Shown here one piece after another: positions 1-7,838 of a DNA stretch of 64,000 bases (its first letter is position 1; each line of letters starts with the position of its first letter). The stretch comes from Nocardia macrotermitis. GTDB lineage: Bacteria > Actinomycetota > Actinomycetes > Mycobacteriales > Mycobacteriaceae. The DNA is taken from assembly GCF_009604405.1 (NCBI RefSeq), contig NZ_WEGK01000006.1, positions 1-64,000 of the forward strand, given 5' to 3'. The position numbers and the translations under genes are program-made. Below the pieces are notes generated by a model that saw only the letters and a program-made list of their open reading frames with translations, made no database searches and had not been told where the DNA came from.

Positions 1-202
1 TATCGCGAACCCCGACGACCCGACCAGCCCCGGCACCGACCTGGACCACACCGATCCAGCACTGATCACCACCGCCGCGCAACGCGATACCCGCACCGCC
101 ACGCAACGCACCCACGACGCGTTCACCCTCCTACTGGGAACGTTGATCGACCCGGATGCTGCGGCCAATGACCGGCAAGTACGACGTCGCCTTCATCGAT
201 AG
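1..202 (+). pseudogene. Truncated DUF222/13E12-type gene fragment
   Basis: The reading frame starting at base 2 encodes an internal DUF222 segment (IANPDDPTSPGTDLDHTDP and onwards to a LIDPD motif) and then, after about base 158, runs into unrelated sequence and a TAG stop at 200-202. Bases 1-127 are identical to the reverse complement of 57276-57402 inside the full-length DUF222 gene. The HNH domain that should follow is missing. The 5' part lies outside the window, so I see only the broken 3' side. DUF222/HNH genes are repetitive in actinomycetes and often recombine; this looks like a relic produced by such recombination. Confidence 0.8.
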
Positions 203-219
203 CATGGGCTGCGACAGGT

Positions 220-263
220 CAGACCCTGCGTCCAGGGGCGAACGGACGGAAGCCTGGGGTCTG
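220..263 (-). terminator. Weak candidate terminator after the CYTH gene
   Basis: Two nested complementary pairs are visible: CAGACC at 220-225 with GGTCTG at 258-263, and CCAGG at 232-236 with CCTGG at 253-257. The stem is interrupted and the loop is long. It lies 40 bases downstream of the CYTH gene stop on the minus strand, so it could end that operon. Confidence 0.3.
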
Positions 264-302
264 CCGTTCGGATACTCGTAGGGGAGGTGGTGAACGACTT
301 GC

Positions 303-833
303 TCAGAAACGTAGTTCGCGGATGGTATTGAGGTCGATGCCGTGCCGGGCATAGATTTTGATCGTATTCTCGCCGGTGAGGTCGGTTTCGGTGTAGCCGA
401 GGAGTTCGGCGATCCGGATCACGTCGTGTTTTGTCGCGGCTTCAATTTCAAGGTATGGCGGGATGTGTGGCCAGGTGTCGATTTCTAGTTGTGCGCCGTC
501 GAGAGTGAAGCTGACTCGCTTGTTTTCCTGGTAGGACTTCGCGGTGAAGCCCAGCATTTCGAGCAGGGTGTTGGTGGTAGCGAAGTCCTCGACAATCACC
601 TCTACTTCGTGGGTGCCGTCGATGGCGTCACTGGTGATCTCCTTGACGGCCAGCGTTGTCGTGGTTCCATTGTCGCGCAATCTGATCCATTTACCGCCGA
701 CACCGGAGGTGACGTCGTAGACGCGGCGACGCATGAACCGTTCGCCGATTTTTCGACCGCCTTTGCCCAAGATGTCCTGCTCGATAGTGTCGGGGTCTAT
801 ATCGAGGATCTTGGCTTCGTGCTCGATGGGCAC
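303..833 (-). CDS. CYTH-domain protein (class IV adenylate cyclase / triphosphatase-like)
   Basis: This 176-residue protein begins with the CYTH signature ExExK as E-H-E-A-K (residues 4-8), followed by alternating acidic and basic strands (RLRDNG, LAVKE, EVEVIVED, LEIDTWP, YLEIEAA) typical of the triphosphate tunnel fold. Family members hydrolyse triphosphate compounds (thiamine triphosphate, inorganic triphosphate) or make cAMP (CyaB); the substrate here cannot be read from sequence. The start is GTG with AAGGAG six bases upstream. It lies 35 bases downstream of the radical SAM gene on the same strand, so the two are probably cotranscribed and linked in function. Confidence 0.85.
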   Translation of the reverse strand: MPIEHEAKILDIDPDTIEQDILGKGGRKIGERFMRRRVYDVTSGVGGKWIRLRDNGTTTTLAVKEITSDAIDGTHEVEVIVEDFATTNTLLEMLGFTAKSYQENKRVSFTLDGAQLEIDTWPHIPPYLEIEAATKHDVIRIAELLGYTETDLTGENTIKIYARHGIDLNTIRELRF

Positions 834-868
834 GGGAGGCTCCTTCTGGGTCGGTCGATGGGTTCAGG

Positions 869-1951
869 TTATCCGGCGCGGCGGGTGGTGAGCCTGTGGT
901 ACTCGGCGTTGCGCAGGTTCAGGATCTCTGTGCGCAGTGGGCTGGTCAGGAACTCGGCCAGTGGCAGGCACAGGTCCATGCGCTGAATGCATACGCCGAT
1001 CTGGAATCCTGTGGTCCGGTCGTAGTAGAGCCGGACCCCGTAGAAGCCTTCCTCGCAGTCGGTTTCGTTGTTGAACCGGCACCCGGTGCAGGTGCTCGGT
1101 AGGCGGACGGGGCGGATCTGTTTGAAGTAGATTCGGCGACCGCCGGGCAGGCGGTAGGCGGTGCGCGAGTTCGAGCCGCCGGCGGTGATGTAGTGCGCCT
1201 CGGCGACTGCTCCGCGCTCGGTGAGGATGCGCTCGATCGCTTCGATGGATGAGGCACCGTGGTCGAGTGACATGAGTAGCCGGACCGTAAGATGCGTGGA
1301 GAACTCGTCAAGTAGCCTGTGCACGCGCGAAGCGTGACTATGGTCGGGCACAACGATATTCGCGCTGGCCTTGATCCCGTGTGCTTCGCAGGCGGCGATC
1401 GATCGGTTGAGTGCATCGATTTTGCGTTGGGCGAGAATAGGATTGCGGAATCGGGCGTGCTGGACCTCGACGATTTCGGCGGCGGTCGTGCCGAAGATCG
1501 AGAAGTTCACCCGATCCAGTCCGGCGGCTGCGCAATCCGGGATCACTCGCTCGCCGCGTTCACCGTTGGAGGTCATGCCGACCTGGTAACCGGCATCAAC
1601 GGCGAGCTTGGTCAGCTTCGCGATGCCTGGATGCAGGGTCGGCTCTCCGCCGGTCCAGTGCAGTTCGGTTAGTTCGAGAGCGTCACGCAGCGCCAGGAGT
1701 GCACGGGTGAATTCGTCGTTGTCGGGTACAGGGGCAGGCAGGAACGTTGCGCCGTTGGTCGCGGCGTAGATCGACATGCGCCCGCTGGGGCCGGTGGACA
1801 GGAAATCGCCGGGTACTCGGTGGCGGTTGTCGATGGCGACGGGTGTTCCTTCGTTGTGGCAGAACGTGCAGGTGAATCCACAGGCGTCGTGGATCTTCAC
1901 ACGCAGGGTGGTGTCCTTGTCGACGTGGACAGGGATTATGGCGCGGAACAT
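869..1951 (-). CDS. Radical SAM enzyme, MoaA-like
   Basis: The 360-residue protein carries a canonical CxxxCxxC cluster motif (C24, C28, C31) for the SAM-binding [4Fe-4S] cluster and the downstream GGEPT SAM-contact motif. A second cysteine group near the C-terminus (CTGC, then DC, then VC) resembles the substrate-side cluster of MoaA-type enzymes. The organisation fits a radical SAM enzyme with an auxiliary cluster, but moaA itself is not clearly indicated: no other molybdopterin biosynthesis gene is nearby and the C-terminal GG tail of MoaA is absent. It starts at ATG 1951 preceded by a purine-rich AAGGGGG. Neighbours are a small protein upstream and a CYTH protein downstream on the same strand, suggesting nucleotide or small-molecule modification; the reaction is unknown. 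Confidence 0.85.
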   Translation of the reverse strand: MFRAIIPVHVDKDTTLRVKIHDACGFTCTFCHNEGTPVAIDNRHRVPGDFLSTGPSGRMSIYAATNGATFLPAPVPDNDEFTRALLALRDALELTELHWTGGEPTLHPGIAKLTKLAVDAGYQVGMTSNGERGERVIPDCAAAGLDRVNFSIFGTTAAEIVEVQHARFRNPILAQRKIDALNRSIAACEAHGIKASANIVVPDHSHASRVHRLLDEFSTHLTVRLLMSLDHGASSIEAIERILTERGAVAEAHYITAGGSNSRTAYRLPGGRRIYFKQIRPVRLPSTCTGCRFNNETDCEEGFYGVRLYYDRTTGFQIGVCIQRMDLCLPLAEFLTSPLRTEILNLRNAEYHRLTTRRAG

Positions 1952-2048
1952 GACCGTGCCCCCTTCATTTCGATTTGCTGGGTGGTGTCGGCCGCGGCTG
2001 ACAGCTCCCCGGCCTGATTTCGGTGAGTGACTGCGTGAGTGGGGCCGG

Positions 2049-2360
2049 TCAATACCGGCGGGAGGTGTCCGGTGTCATGTGTCCGGCGTCGATGAGTGTG
2101 CGCTGTGCTGCTGCCTTGCGTGGACACTGATCTGCGCGACATGCTTTGTGCTGCTGCATGGTTCGGTGTGCTTCGGACACGCCAAACGGTTTCTCCGGGG
2201 CCGCATGAGGCGACCCGGCAGGCCGGGCAGCCGTGCCGTGCTGCTCGGTGCGGTCTTGCATGTGCTGGTGTCCGGCACGCCACTCGGCTGCCACGCGGTC
2301 GATGATCGCTTGTGCCGACATCTCGTCGGGCTCGGCTTCGCGCCACCAATTGAAGCTCAC
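2049..2360 (-). CDS. Small conserved hypothetical protein (103 aa)
   Basis: The product begins MSFNWWREAEPDEMSAQAI and has a Cys-containing basic centre (HKACRADQCPRK) followed by a short C-terminal tail. A CAGGAG site lies nine bases before the GTG start, which supports this start. I do not recognise a domain. It sits about 100 bases upstream of the radical SAM gene on the same strand and is probably the first gene of that operon; proteins of this look recur in actinomycetes but I cannot name a function. Confidence 0.6.
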   Translation of the reverse strand: MSFNWWREAEPDEMSAQAIIDRVAAEWRAGHQHMQDRTEQHGTAARPAGSPHAAPEKPFGVSEAHRTMQQHKACRADQCPRKAAAQRTLIDAGHMTPDTSRRY

Positions 2361-2511
2361 CGTATTTCACTCCTGTCATGTGATCGACGTTTCTCGTACG
2401 CGTGCAGCGAATTTGGGTGGCATCGTCAACGTCGCCATCTAGATTGGTTGTAAGACAGCCTGTTTCGGGATGCTCAGCGCGCAACGGGGCGGTCGTGGTA
2501 TATGGCGACGG

Positions 2512-2839
2512 TCAGCGGATGGTCGGGGTTGGTGGTCCCAGCGTCGCGGCGGCCCAAGTCATTGGCGGGCTCACCGTTTCCAGGTCACAGACGTTGCACA
2601 CACGAGCAAGGGTGTTGTCCAGGGTGTCGAGGTCGTATACGGCAACGACGGCGGCCTGGACCCCTCTAGCGATGCCGAGCGCATAGCCGATGGGATCGGG
2701 ATGACGGTCAGGGGGGCCGGACCGTGTAGAGGTAGTGGTAGCCCAATCGCTCTACGTGTCGGCGGATCTCGATCGCGTGTTCTAGCGCGGTCAGCCCGGA
2801 TTTATCGGGCCGTACCAGGCCGATGGCCTTCGGGTTCAT
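2512..2839 (-). pseudogene. Small conserved gene with a single-base frameshift
   Basis: From ATG 2839 the frame reads MNPKAIGLVRPDKSGLTALE and on to a TVRPP motif, then hits TGA after 43 codons. Moving one base at the run of six G on the plus strand (2711-2716) restores a clearly coding frame (DRHPDPIGYALGIARG, AVVAVYDLDTLDN, CNVCDLETV) to TGA 2512-2514; the repaired protein would be about 108 residues. The N-terminal part resembles small resolvase-like actinomycete proteins. It is divergent from the HTH regulator at 3083. The shift may be a real mutation, a sequencing error in the homopolymer, or, less likely, programmed slippage. Confidence 0.65.
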
Positions 2840-3082
2840 CTCTTCGCACTCCGTGGTGTCGTGAGCGTCGTCGGCGCGTTCTCGAATCCGCCGGGCAATT
2901 CTTCGGAGGCTTCGCGGAGGGGCAGCGCGACATCTATTGCTTCAGAACACCGCGCGGCAGGGGGCGGGCATAAGACGTGCGTGCCGGGAGGATGTGTGCA
3001 GGTGGGGTGGGGGTGTGCACAAGGGGTGTGCGCGACCGGCTGAAAGTCGCGCCCGGAGTGTTGCGCGTGCCACACTCTGGCT

Positions 3083-4447
3083 ATGGGACGCCAGCCCAAA
3101 GAACCGAACCGGGAACTGGAGGAGCTCCTCGACGAGTCCGGCATCAGCAACAAGGGCCTGGCTCGGCGGGTGGTTGAACGAGGGCGTGCGGTCGGCCTGG
3201 AACTGGCCTACGACCACCGGTCGGTAGGCCGGTGGCTGGACGGCCAGCAGCCGAATTCCCCAGGGCCGGAGTTGATTGCGGACGTATTAACCGAAGCTCT
3301 CGGGCGACGGATCACTCCGCCTGTGTGCGGGATGTCCGGCGGCCGCGATCCGGTGGATATGGGGTTGGAGTTCGCATTGAGCTTGACCGAGGCGACGACG
3401 TCGGTGACGGCGCTGTGGAGGAGTGACGTGGAGCGCAGGCGGTTCCTGAAGGGAGCCTCGTACGCGGTGGCGGTGTACCCGGCCGCTTCGATGCGCTGGC
3501 TGACGCTGCCGGGGCCTGAGCACCCTGTGTCGGCTGGGGCGCGGCGTGTGGGTCAAAGCGACGTCGACGCGGTTCGCGCCATGGCGGCGGCGTTCCGTGA
3601 CCTCGACAATCGAGTTGGCGGAGGCAAGGTTCGGCCCACGATCGTGCAATACCTGCATAGTTCCGTCGGGCCACTGCTGCGTGGCAATTACGCCGAGCCG
3701 GTAGGTCGTCAGCTGTTCACGGCGGCGGCAGAACTCACCAAACTAGCGGGATGGGCCGCCTACGACCAGGAAGAGCACGGATTGGCCCAGCGATATTTGA
3801 TCCAAGCGTTGCGGTTGGCCCGCGCTGCTGGTGATCCCGGTCTCGGAGCGGAGATTCTGGCGGCGATGAGTCATAAGGCGACGTACGTCGGCCGACCCGG
3901 TGACGCGGTCGACCTGGCCCGGGCGGCCCAAATCTCTGCCCGCAGTGCGGGATTGGCGGCCCTGGAAGCGGAGTGCCGGCTGGTCGAAGCCCACGGCCAT
4001 GCCGCACGCCTCGACGAGGCGATGTGCGCCACGTCCATCACTGCAGCCGAACGGACATTCGCCAAGGCGGAATCGTCCGACCAACCGGAATGGCTGGCCT
4101 ACTTCGACGGCGCGTACATGTCGGCCAAGGTCGCCCACTGCTTCCGGGAGTTGGGCGACGACGCCCGATCCGCGCGGTTCGCCGAGCAATCACTGAACAT
4201 GTCCGACGGATATCTCCGCGGCCGCGCGTTCAACCTGACGCTACTGGCTTCGACTCGCGTGACCGAAGATCCACAAGAAGCTGTACGCATCGGCCACCAA
4301 GCGCTCGACATCGCGGCAGGCTTGTCGTCGCGACGCAGCCACGCCTACTTGCGTGATCTGCGCCAGCGACTGGCCCCTCATGCGGGTATGCCGGATGTTC
4401 AGGATTTCCGGCAGCAGGTTCGCGAGCTGACTACGCGTCGAGACTGA
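3083..4447 (+). CDS. HTH regulator with C-terminal TPR-like domain
   Basis: The 454-residue protein has an N-terminal HTH-like segment (about residues 10-70: LLDESGISNKGLARRV, then the DHRSVGRWLDG recognition part), an RRRFLKGASYA stretch near 115, and a helical alanine-rich C-terminal half with repeated helix pairs, as in large actinomycete XRE/TPR-type regulators. Such proteins bind DNA and sense a ligand or partner through the repeat domain. It is transcribed divergently from the frameshifted gene and the radical SAM operon, so it is the natural candidate regulator of that operon. Its 3' end overlaps the convergent Nudix gene by 17 bases. Confidence 0.75.
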   Translation: MGRQPKEPNRELEELLDESGISNKGLARRVVERGRAVGLELAYDHRSVGRWLDGQQPNSPGPELIADVLTEALGRRITPPVCGMSGGRDPVDMGLEFALSLTEATTSVTALWRSDVERRRFLKGASYAVAVYPAASMRWLTLPGPEHPVSAGARRVGQSDVDAVRAMAAAFRDLDNRVGGGKVRPTIVQYLHSSVGPLLRGNYAEPVGRQLFTAAAELTKLAGWAAYDQEEHGLAQRYLIQALRLARAAGDPGLGAEILAAMSHKATYVGRPGDAVDLARAAQISARSAGLAALEAECRLVEAHGHAARLDEAMCATSITAAERTFAKAESSDQPEWLAYFDGAYMSAKVAHCFRELGDDARSARFAEQSLNMSDGYLRGRAFNLTLLASTRVTEDPQEAVRIGHQALDIAAGLSSRRSHAYLRDLRQRLAPHAGMPDVQDFRQQVRELTTRRD

Positions 4448-4967
4448 GCGCACGATAGATCGCGACCACGGTGGCCGCGCCGACGATCTCGCCACGATCG
4501 ATCATCGCCGCTGCATCCTCGAGCGGTATCCAGCGAATGTCTTCGGCCTCGTTGATATCGGGCTCAGTGTCGGTGAGTTCGGCGCAGCGGGCGAGGTAGA
4601 TCTCCTGGGGCTGATCGAGGCTGCCGATCGACGGCTGATAGGTGACCAGGTGCTCCATTGAGCATGGCCGCCAGCCGGTCTCCTCCTGGACCTCACGGGC
4701 AGCGGCGTTCGCGACATCTTCGGCGTGGTCGACGTAGCCGCCGGGCAGCTCCCACACCCATCTGTCGATGATGAACCGGTGCCGATACATCAGCAGCGCT
4801 TCGCGGTTCTCGTTGAGTACCAGCGTCATTGCGCAGCGCGGCATCCGCGCCACGTACTGTGTGAACCTCACGCCGTCAGGCAGTTCGACATCGACGGTCG
4901 ACAACCGGATGTGCCGGTTCTCATCGACAAGCTTCTCGCCGTGGATCTTCCACTGAGTGCGTTTCAC
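4431..4967 (-). CDS. Nudix hydrolase
   Basis: The 178-residue protein contains a full Nudix box matching GX5EX7REUXEEXGU: a glycine followed by YVDHA, E, seven residues and REVQEETGW. This box binds Mg2+ and positions a nucleoside diphosphate linked substrate for hydrolysis. The overall arrangement (YRHRFIIDRWVWELPGGYV before the box, PSIGSLDQPQEIYLA after it) resembles the ADP-ribose/ADP-sugar pyrophosphatase branch, but the substrate is not decided by sequence. The start is GTG 4967. It converges on and overlaps the HTH regulator gene. Confidence 0.9.
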   Translation of the reverse strand: MKRTQWKIHGEKLVDENRHIRLSTVDVELPDGVRFTQYVARMPRCAMTLVLNENREALLMYRHRFIIDRWVWELPGGYVDHAEDVANAAAREVQEETGWRPCSMEHLVTYQPSIGSLDQPQEIYLARCAELTDTEPDINEAEDIRWIPLEDAAAMIDRGEIVGAATVVAIYRALSLDA

Positions 4968-5092
4968 GACCCGACCCTACGCCCAAGACGGCACTGACGA
5001 TCTTTGATCCACGCTCCGATAACCGCCTGGTCTCGGCGGGACGAGGATGGGTCGCTCTGGACAACGGCCGTTGGTCAGGGGCGAGGCGTCCT

Positions 5093-5173
5093 GACGCGTC
5101 CATTCACTGTGATGTCGCCTCTGTACACGTCGGTGACGCGTCGCGGTATGCGTCAGCGAGATGTAGACGCGTC
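5093..5173. repeat. Three copies of the palindrome GACGCGTC
   Basis: The 8-base palindrome occurs at 5093-5100, 5135-5142 and 5166-5173, with start-to-start spacings of 42 and 31 bases (about four and three helical turns). This could be a binding array for a DNA-binding protein; no such protein is identified. The surrounding 4968-5200 stretch otherwise shows no convincing gene. Confidence 0.45.
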
Positions 5174-5200
5174 TGCCGGAGTCACCTTTGCGGGTAGCAA

Positions 5201-5452
5201 TCAACCGGGCGGGTTCTGTTGTCTCCGTTCGATGTTCCTGATCGGGTCGACGTATTGGGATGGTGCGAGGGTTGTGAGTATCTGATCGAGGACAGTCTTG
5301 GCGGGTTGATAGGTCGGGGTGTCGAGTCTGCCGGTGAGAGCGAGCCCGAAGATCACCCTGAGCACGGCGGCGACCAGTTCCGGGGAAGCGAGGACTTCCT
5401 CAAGCGCGCGGCCGGACCTGTCGACCTCGTTGTCGAGGGGCTGAGCAAGCGA
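5201..5452 (-). pseudogene. Unrecognised gene remnant without a start
   Basis: On the minus strand an open frame of 84 codons ends at TGA 5201-5203 and reads like real protein (LEEVLASPELVAAVLRVI, LALTGRLDTP, TVLDQILTTLAPSQ). It is bounded upstream by an in-frame TGA and has no plausible initiation codon near its beginning. I read it as the 3' end of a gene whose 5' part was lost where the DUF397 gene now lies. The helical character vaguely recalls a TetR C-terminal domain, but I cannot assign it. Confidence 0.4.
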
Positions 5453-5464
5453 TCAAGGAACGCA

Positions 5465-5671
5465 ATGAGCACGTGGCGTAAGAGCAGCTACAGCACAGGC
5501 AGCGATCACTGCGTCGAGGTCAAGTTCGCCGACGACACGGTCTACATCCGCGACAGCAAGTACCTCCGAAACCCGGCCAACACCCCCGCCAACCAACCGA
5601 TCCTCGCCGTACCCGCCGCCGATTGGGACAACTTCCTCCAACTCGCGACAAACCGCCCGCCGCACAAGTAG
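5465..5671 (+). CDS. DUF397 protein (orphan)
   Basis: The 68-residue product has the DUF397 pattern: WRKSSYS at the N-terminus, CVEV, the RDSK motif, and a C-terminal region around WDNFLQLA. DUF397 proteins usually act with an adjacent XRE-type regulator in actinomycetes. No such partner is adjacent here; the upstream sequence is a broken gene on the other strand, so this copy is an orphan, possibly working with a distant regulator. Confidence 0.85.
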   Translation: MSTWRKSSYSTGSDHCVEVKFADDTVYIRDSKYLRNPANTPANQPILAVPAADWDNFLQLATNRPPHK

Positions 5672-5717
5672 GCGCATGCGGAGCGGTGCCACATAGCTGC
5701 GGCCGAGCAGGTCGGCC

Positions 5718-6878
5718 CTATGTCCCCCCGCGACGTTGGGCGGCGAACATCACCGAACCACCGATCAGCATGCACCCGGCACCGATCGCAATCATGGTTC
5801 CGTAGGGGTTCACGACCGGCGAGCCCGAATCATGTCCGATGAGCAGATCCAGCGCCTGCGAGAGCGCGACCGTCCCGGCGATCGAGGCGAGCGCCATGAC
5901 CGGAGTGGTGATCGCGGTGATCCTGCCCATGTATCCGTACGGGGTGGCCTCCTGAAGGATCGGCCCCTGGCACAGGACGTACAGCGAGAACACCGTGCCG
6001 CACACGAACATCGAGACGAAAGCCACGGGAATCGAACGCGCCAAACCATAGATGCCGTAACCGATACCCAAGCCCATCAATGCCAGCACATAGACACGAT
6101 GCCGGCCGTATCGCTTCACCAAACGCACGCCCAGGATACTGGCCACCAGATTTCCGGCGGGGAACATCATCGACAGCAGACCATACTGTTCCGGTTCGAG
6201 TCCCAGAGTCTTCAAACCATAGAGGCTCAACGTCGTACTGTTTATTCCGAGAGAAATACCGTACAGCACGACACCGATCAGAATCATCCGCAGTGATGCA
6301 CTACCCCAGGCCGTTCGAAATCCTTCGGCGAACTCCGACCAGAAATGCGCGGGAGAACTTTCCGCTCGGATCGATCGATTCGTGGTGAGACAGGTCATCG
6401 ACAACGAAATCCCGTAGGCGCCGATACACACCGATATCGATGCCACGGTCCCGAGGACCGCATAGGAGACCGGGCCGAGCGCCGTCGCGGCCATCGCAAC
6501 GCCGGTCAGCGCGAACATGCTCGTACCGGCTGCCTCCACGCGCTGCTCCGCGGGGATTATCACCTGCATCAATGCGCCACGAGCAGGGTTGAAGAACTGG
6601 GCCGACACATTACCGATCGTCAAGACGATCAAGGACGCGCCATACTGCACGGCACTGCTTTCCGAGCCGCACACCAGAACGATCAACAGTATTGCGTAGA
6701 ACAACGCTCGGACCGCGTCGCTGACGACCATTACACGTCGCGCGTCCCAGCGATCGACGAGTACTCCCGCGAGCGGCGCGACAATGATGCGCGGAACAGT
6801 CGCGGACAACACCACCGACCAGCGCCGACGCACTGCCGGACGCGTCACCGAACCGTTCCAGCGCGAGAGCGGCCGCAT
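5718..6878 (-). pseudogene. MFS transporter with replaced 5' end
   Basis: From about 6813 down to 5718 the minus strand encodes an MFS-type permease: PLAGVLVDRWDARR is the loop 2-3 signature and about ten hydrophobic segments follow. The first membrane helix and its start are absent. Upstream of 6813 the sequence becomes a 102-bp copy of part of the second MFS gene (10220-10321), read in a different frame, so the apparent N-terminus (MRPLSRWNGSVTRP) is not native. The open frame persists, but the product would lack helix 1 and is unlikely to be functional. The intact ancestor was probably an MFS drug-exporter-type protein. Confidence 0.75.
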
Positions 6879-6915
6879 TGGGCAACGTCAGACCGATGGA
6901 CGACACCATCACGAA
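6814..6915. repeat. 102-bp direct repeat, copy 1
   Basis: This stretch is identical to 10220-10321, which lies inside the Bcr/CflA-type MFS gene, and is in the same orientation, 3.4 kb apart. Flanking bases differ on both sides. Here it caps the truncated MFS gene, so it marks a recombination or duplication junction. Confidence 0.9.
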
Positions 6916-7004
6916 AAAACGACCCGCGCTACAACTACGCCTGAGCGTCGGTCCACGTACGGCCAGCAGTCCAGGCGGCTATGGAGAGCGTCCTGGCTCA
7001 CCGA

Positions 7005-7838
7005 TCACTCCGGGAGCGTGCAACTGGCCAGGAAACGCAGCAGATCTGTGGCTTCGTCGAATTCGAAGAGGGTGTCCAGGGCATTGTTGAATTCGAGTTT
7101 GCGGCTGAACGGAATGCTGACCACGTCGTAGCCGGAGGACATCAACTCGCCGGTCATCATCAGACGAGCGGTTCGTTTGTTGCCGTCGAGGTAGAACTGG
7201 CGGCGGGTCGCGGCCGCGAAATACAGCAGGGCCCGACGGCGCGAATCCTCTTCGTTGCCAAGATGATCGACAAGGTTGTCGAAATGCTCGCGCAGTACCG
7301 CCCCGGTCGGCCCCGGGTCGATGCCGGGGACGAGTCCACCATTGGCGAGGCGTACCGTGCCACCGCCACGGACTGATCCCTCGCCCCGGAATCGCCCTGA
7401 CTCTATGGCCTCGTACCTGGCCGTGACCGCATGTAGTCGGTCCGAAATCGGTTTCGTGAGCTGGAATTCGCCCGCGGCGACGATCTCGTCCAGCAGGTTG
7501 TACGCCTCGCTGAGGGCGATGATCTGCTGTTCCTCCTCGATCTTCTTGCCGCCGACCGTCACTCCGTCGAGCAGTGTCCGAACCTCCGGCAGGGTGAAGG
7601 TATTTCCTTCCAAAGCCGCTGTATTCCAGATGAATTCGGGCAGGTGTGCGCGGAACCGATGGCGGGTGCGCTCGATCGGGCTCGTCGGGATGGCATCGAC
7701 ATCGAAGGCGGCCCAGGTGATTCCGGTGTCCTCGAACCGATGCCTGTCCTGGCGAGATGCGGAGGTGCGGGCGGGTGGCGGCCCGGATGTGGGCGCGTAC
7801 CGGTCCGCGCCGGGAGCCCACTTCTTCTCACTCACCAT
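7005..7838 (-). CDS. Fic-family protein with altered catalytic motif
   Basis: The 277-residue protein has an N-terminal inhibitory-helix motif of the [ST]xxxE[GN] type within NTAALEGNT, marking a self-inhibited Fic protein, and a Fic core ending in DGNKRTARLMM. In the canonical HPFxxGNGRxxR motif the catalytic histidine position is occupied by glutamine here (QFYLDGNKR). Canonical Fic enzymes transfer AMP or other NMPs to target hydroxyl groups; without the histidine that activity may be lost or changed. The gene overlaps the upstream XRE gene by 7 bases, so the two are translationally coupled and probably form a toxin-antitoxin-like pair. Confidence 0.85.
   Translation of the reverse strand: MVSEKKWAPGADRYAPTSGPPPARTSASRQDRHRFEDTGITWAAFDVDAIPTSPIERTRHRFRAHLPEFIWNTAALEGNTFTLPEVRTLLDGVTVGGKKIEEEQQIIALSEAYNLLDEIVAAGEFQLTKPISDRLHAVTARYEAIESGRFRGEGSVRGGGTVRLANGGLVPGIDPGPTGAVLREHFDNLVDHLGNEEDSRRRALLYFAAATRRQFYLDGNKRTARLMMTGELMSSGYDVVSIPFSRKLEFNNALDTLFEFDEATDLLRFLASCTLPE

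Noticed and set aside
869..1951. Naming the radical SAM gene moaA
   Set aside because: The cysteine layout is similar, but the C-terminal GG is absent and no molybdopterin genes adjoin it, so only a family-level name is justified.
2470..2973. A 167-codon plus-strand frame
   Set aside because: The opposite strand holds the conserved frameshifted gene, whose translation is far more protein-like.
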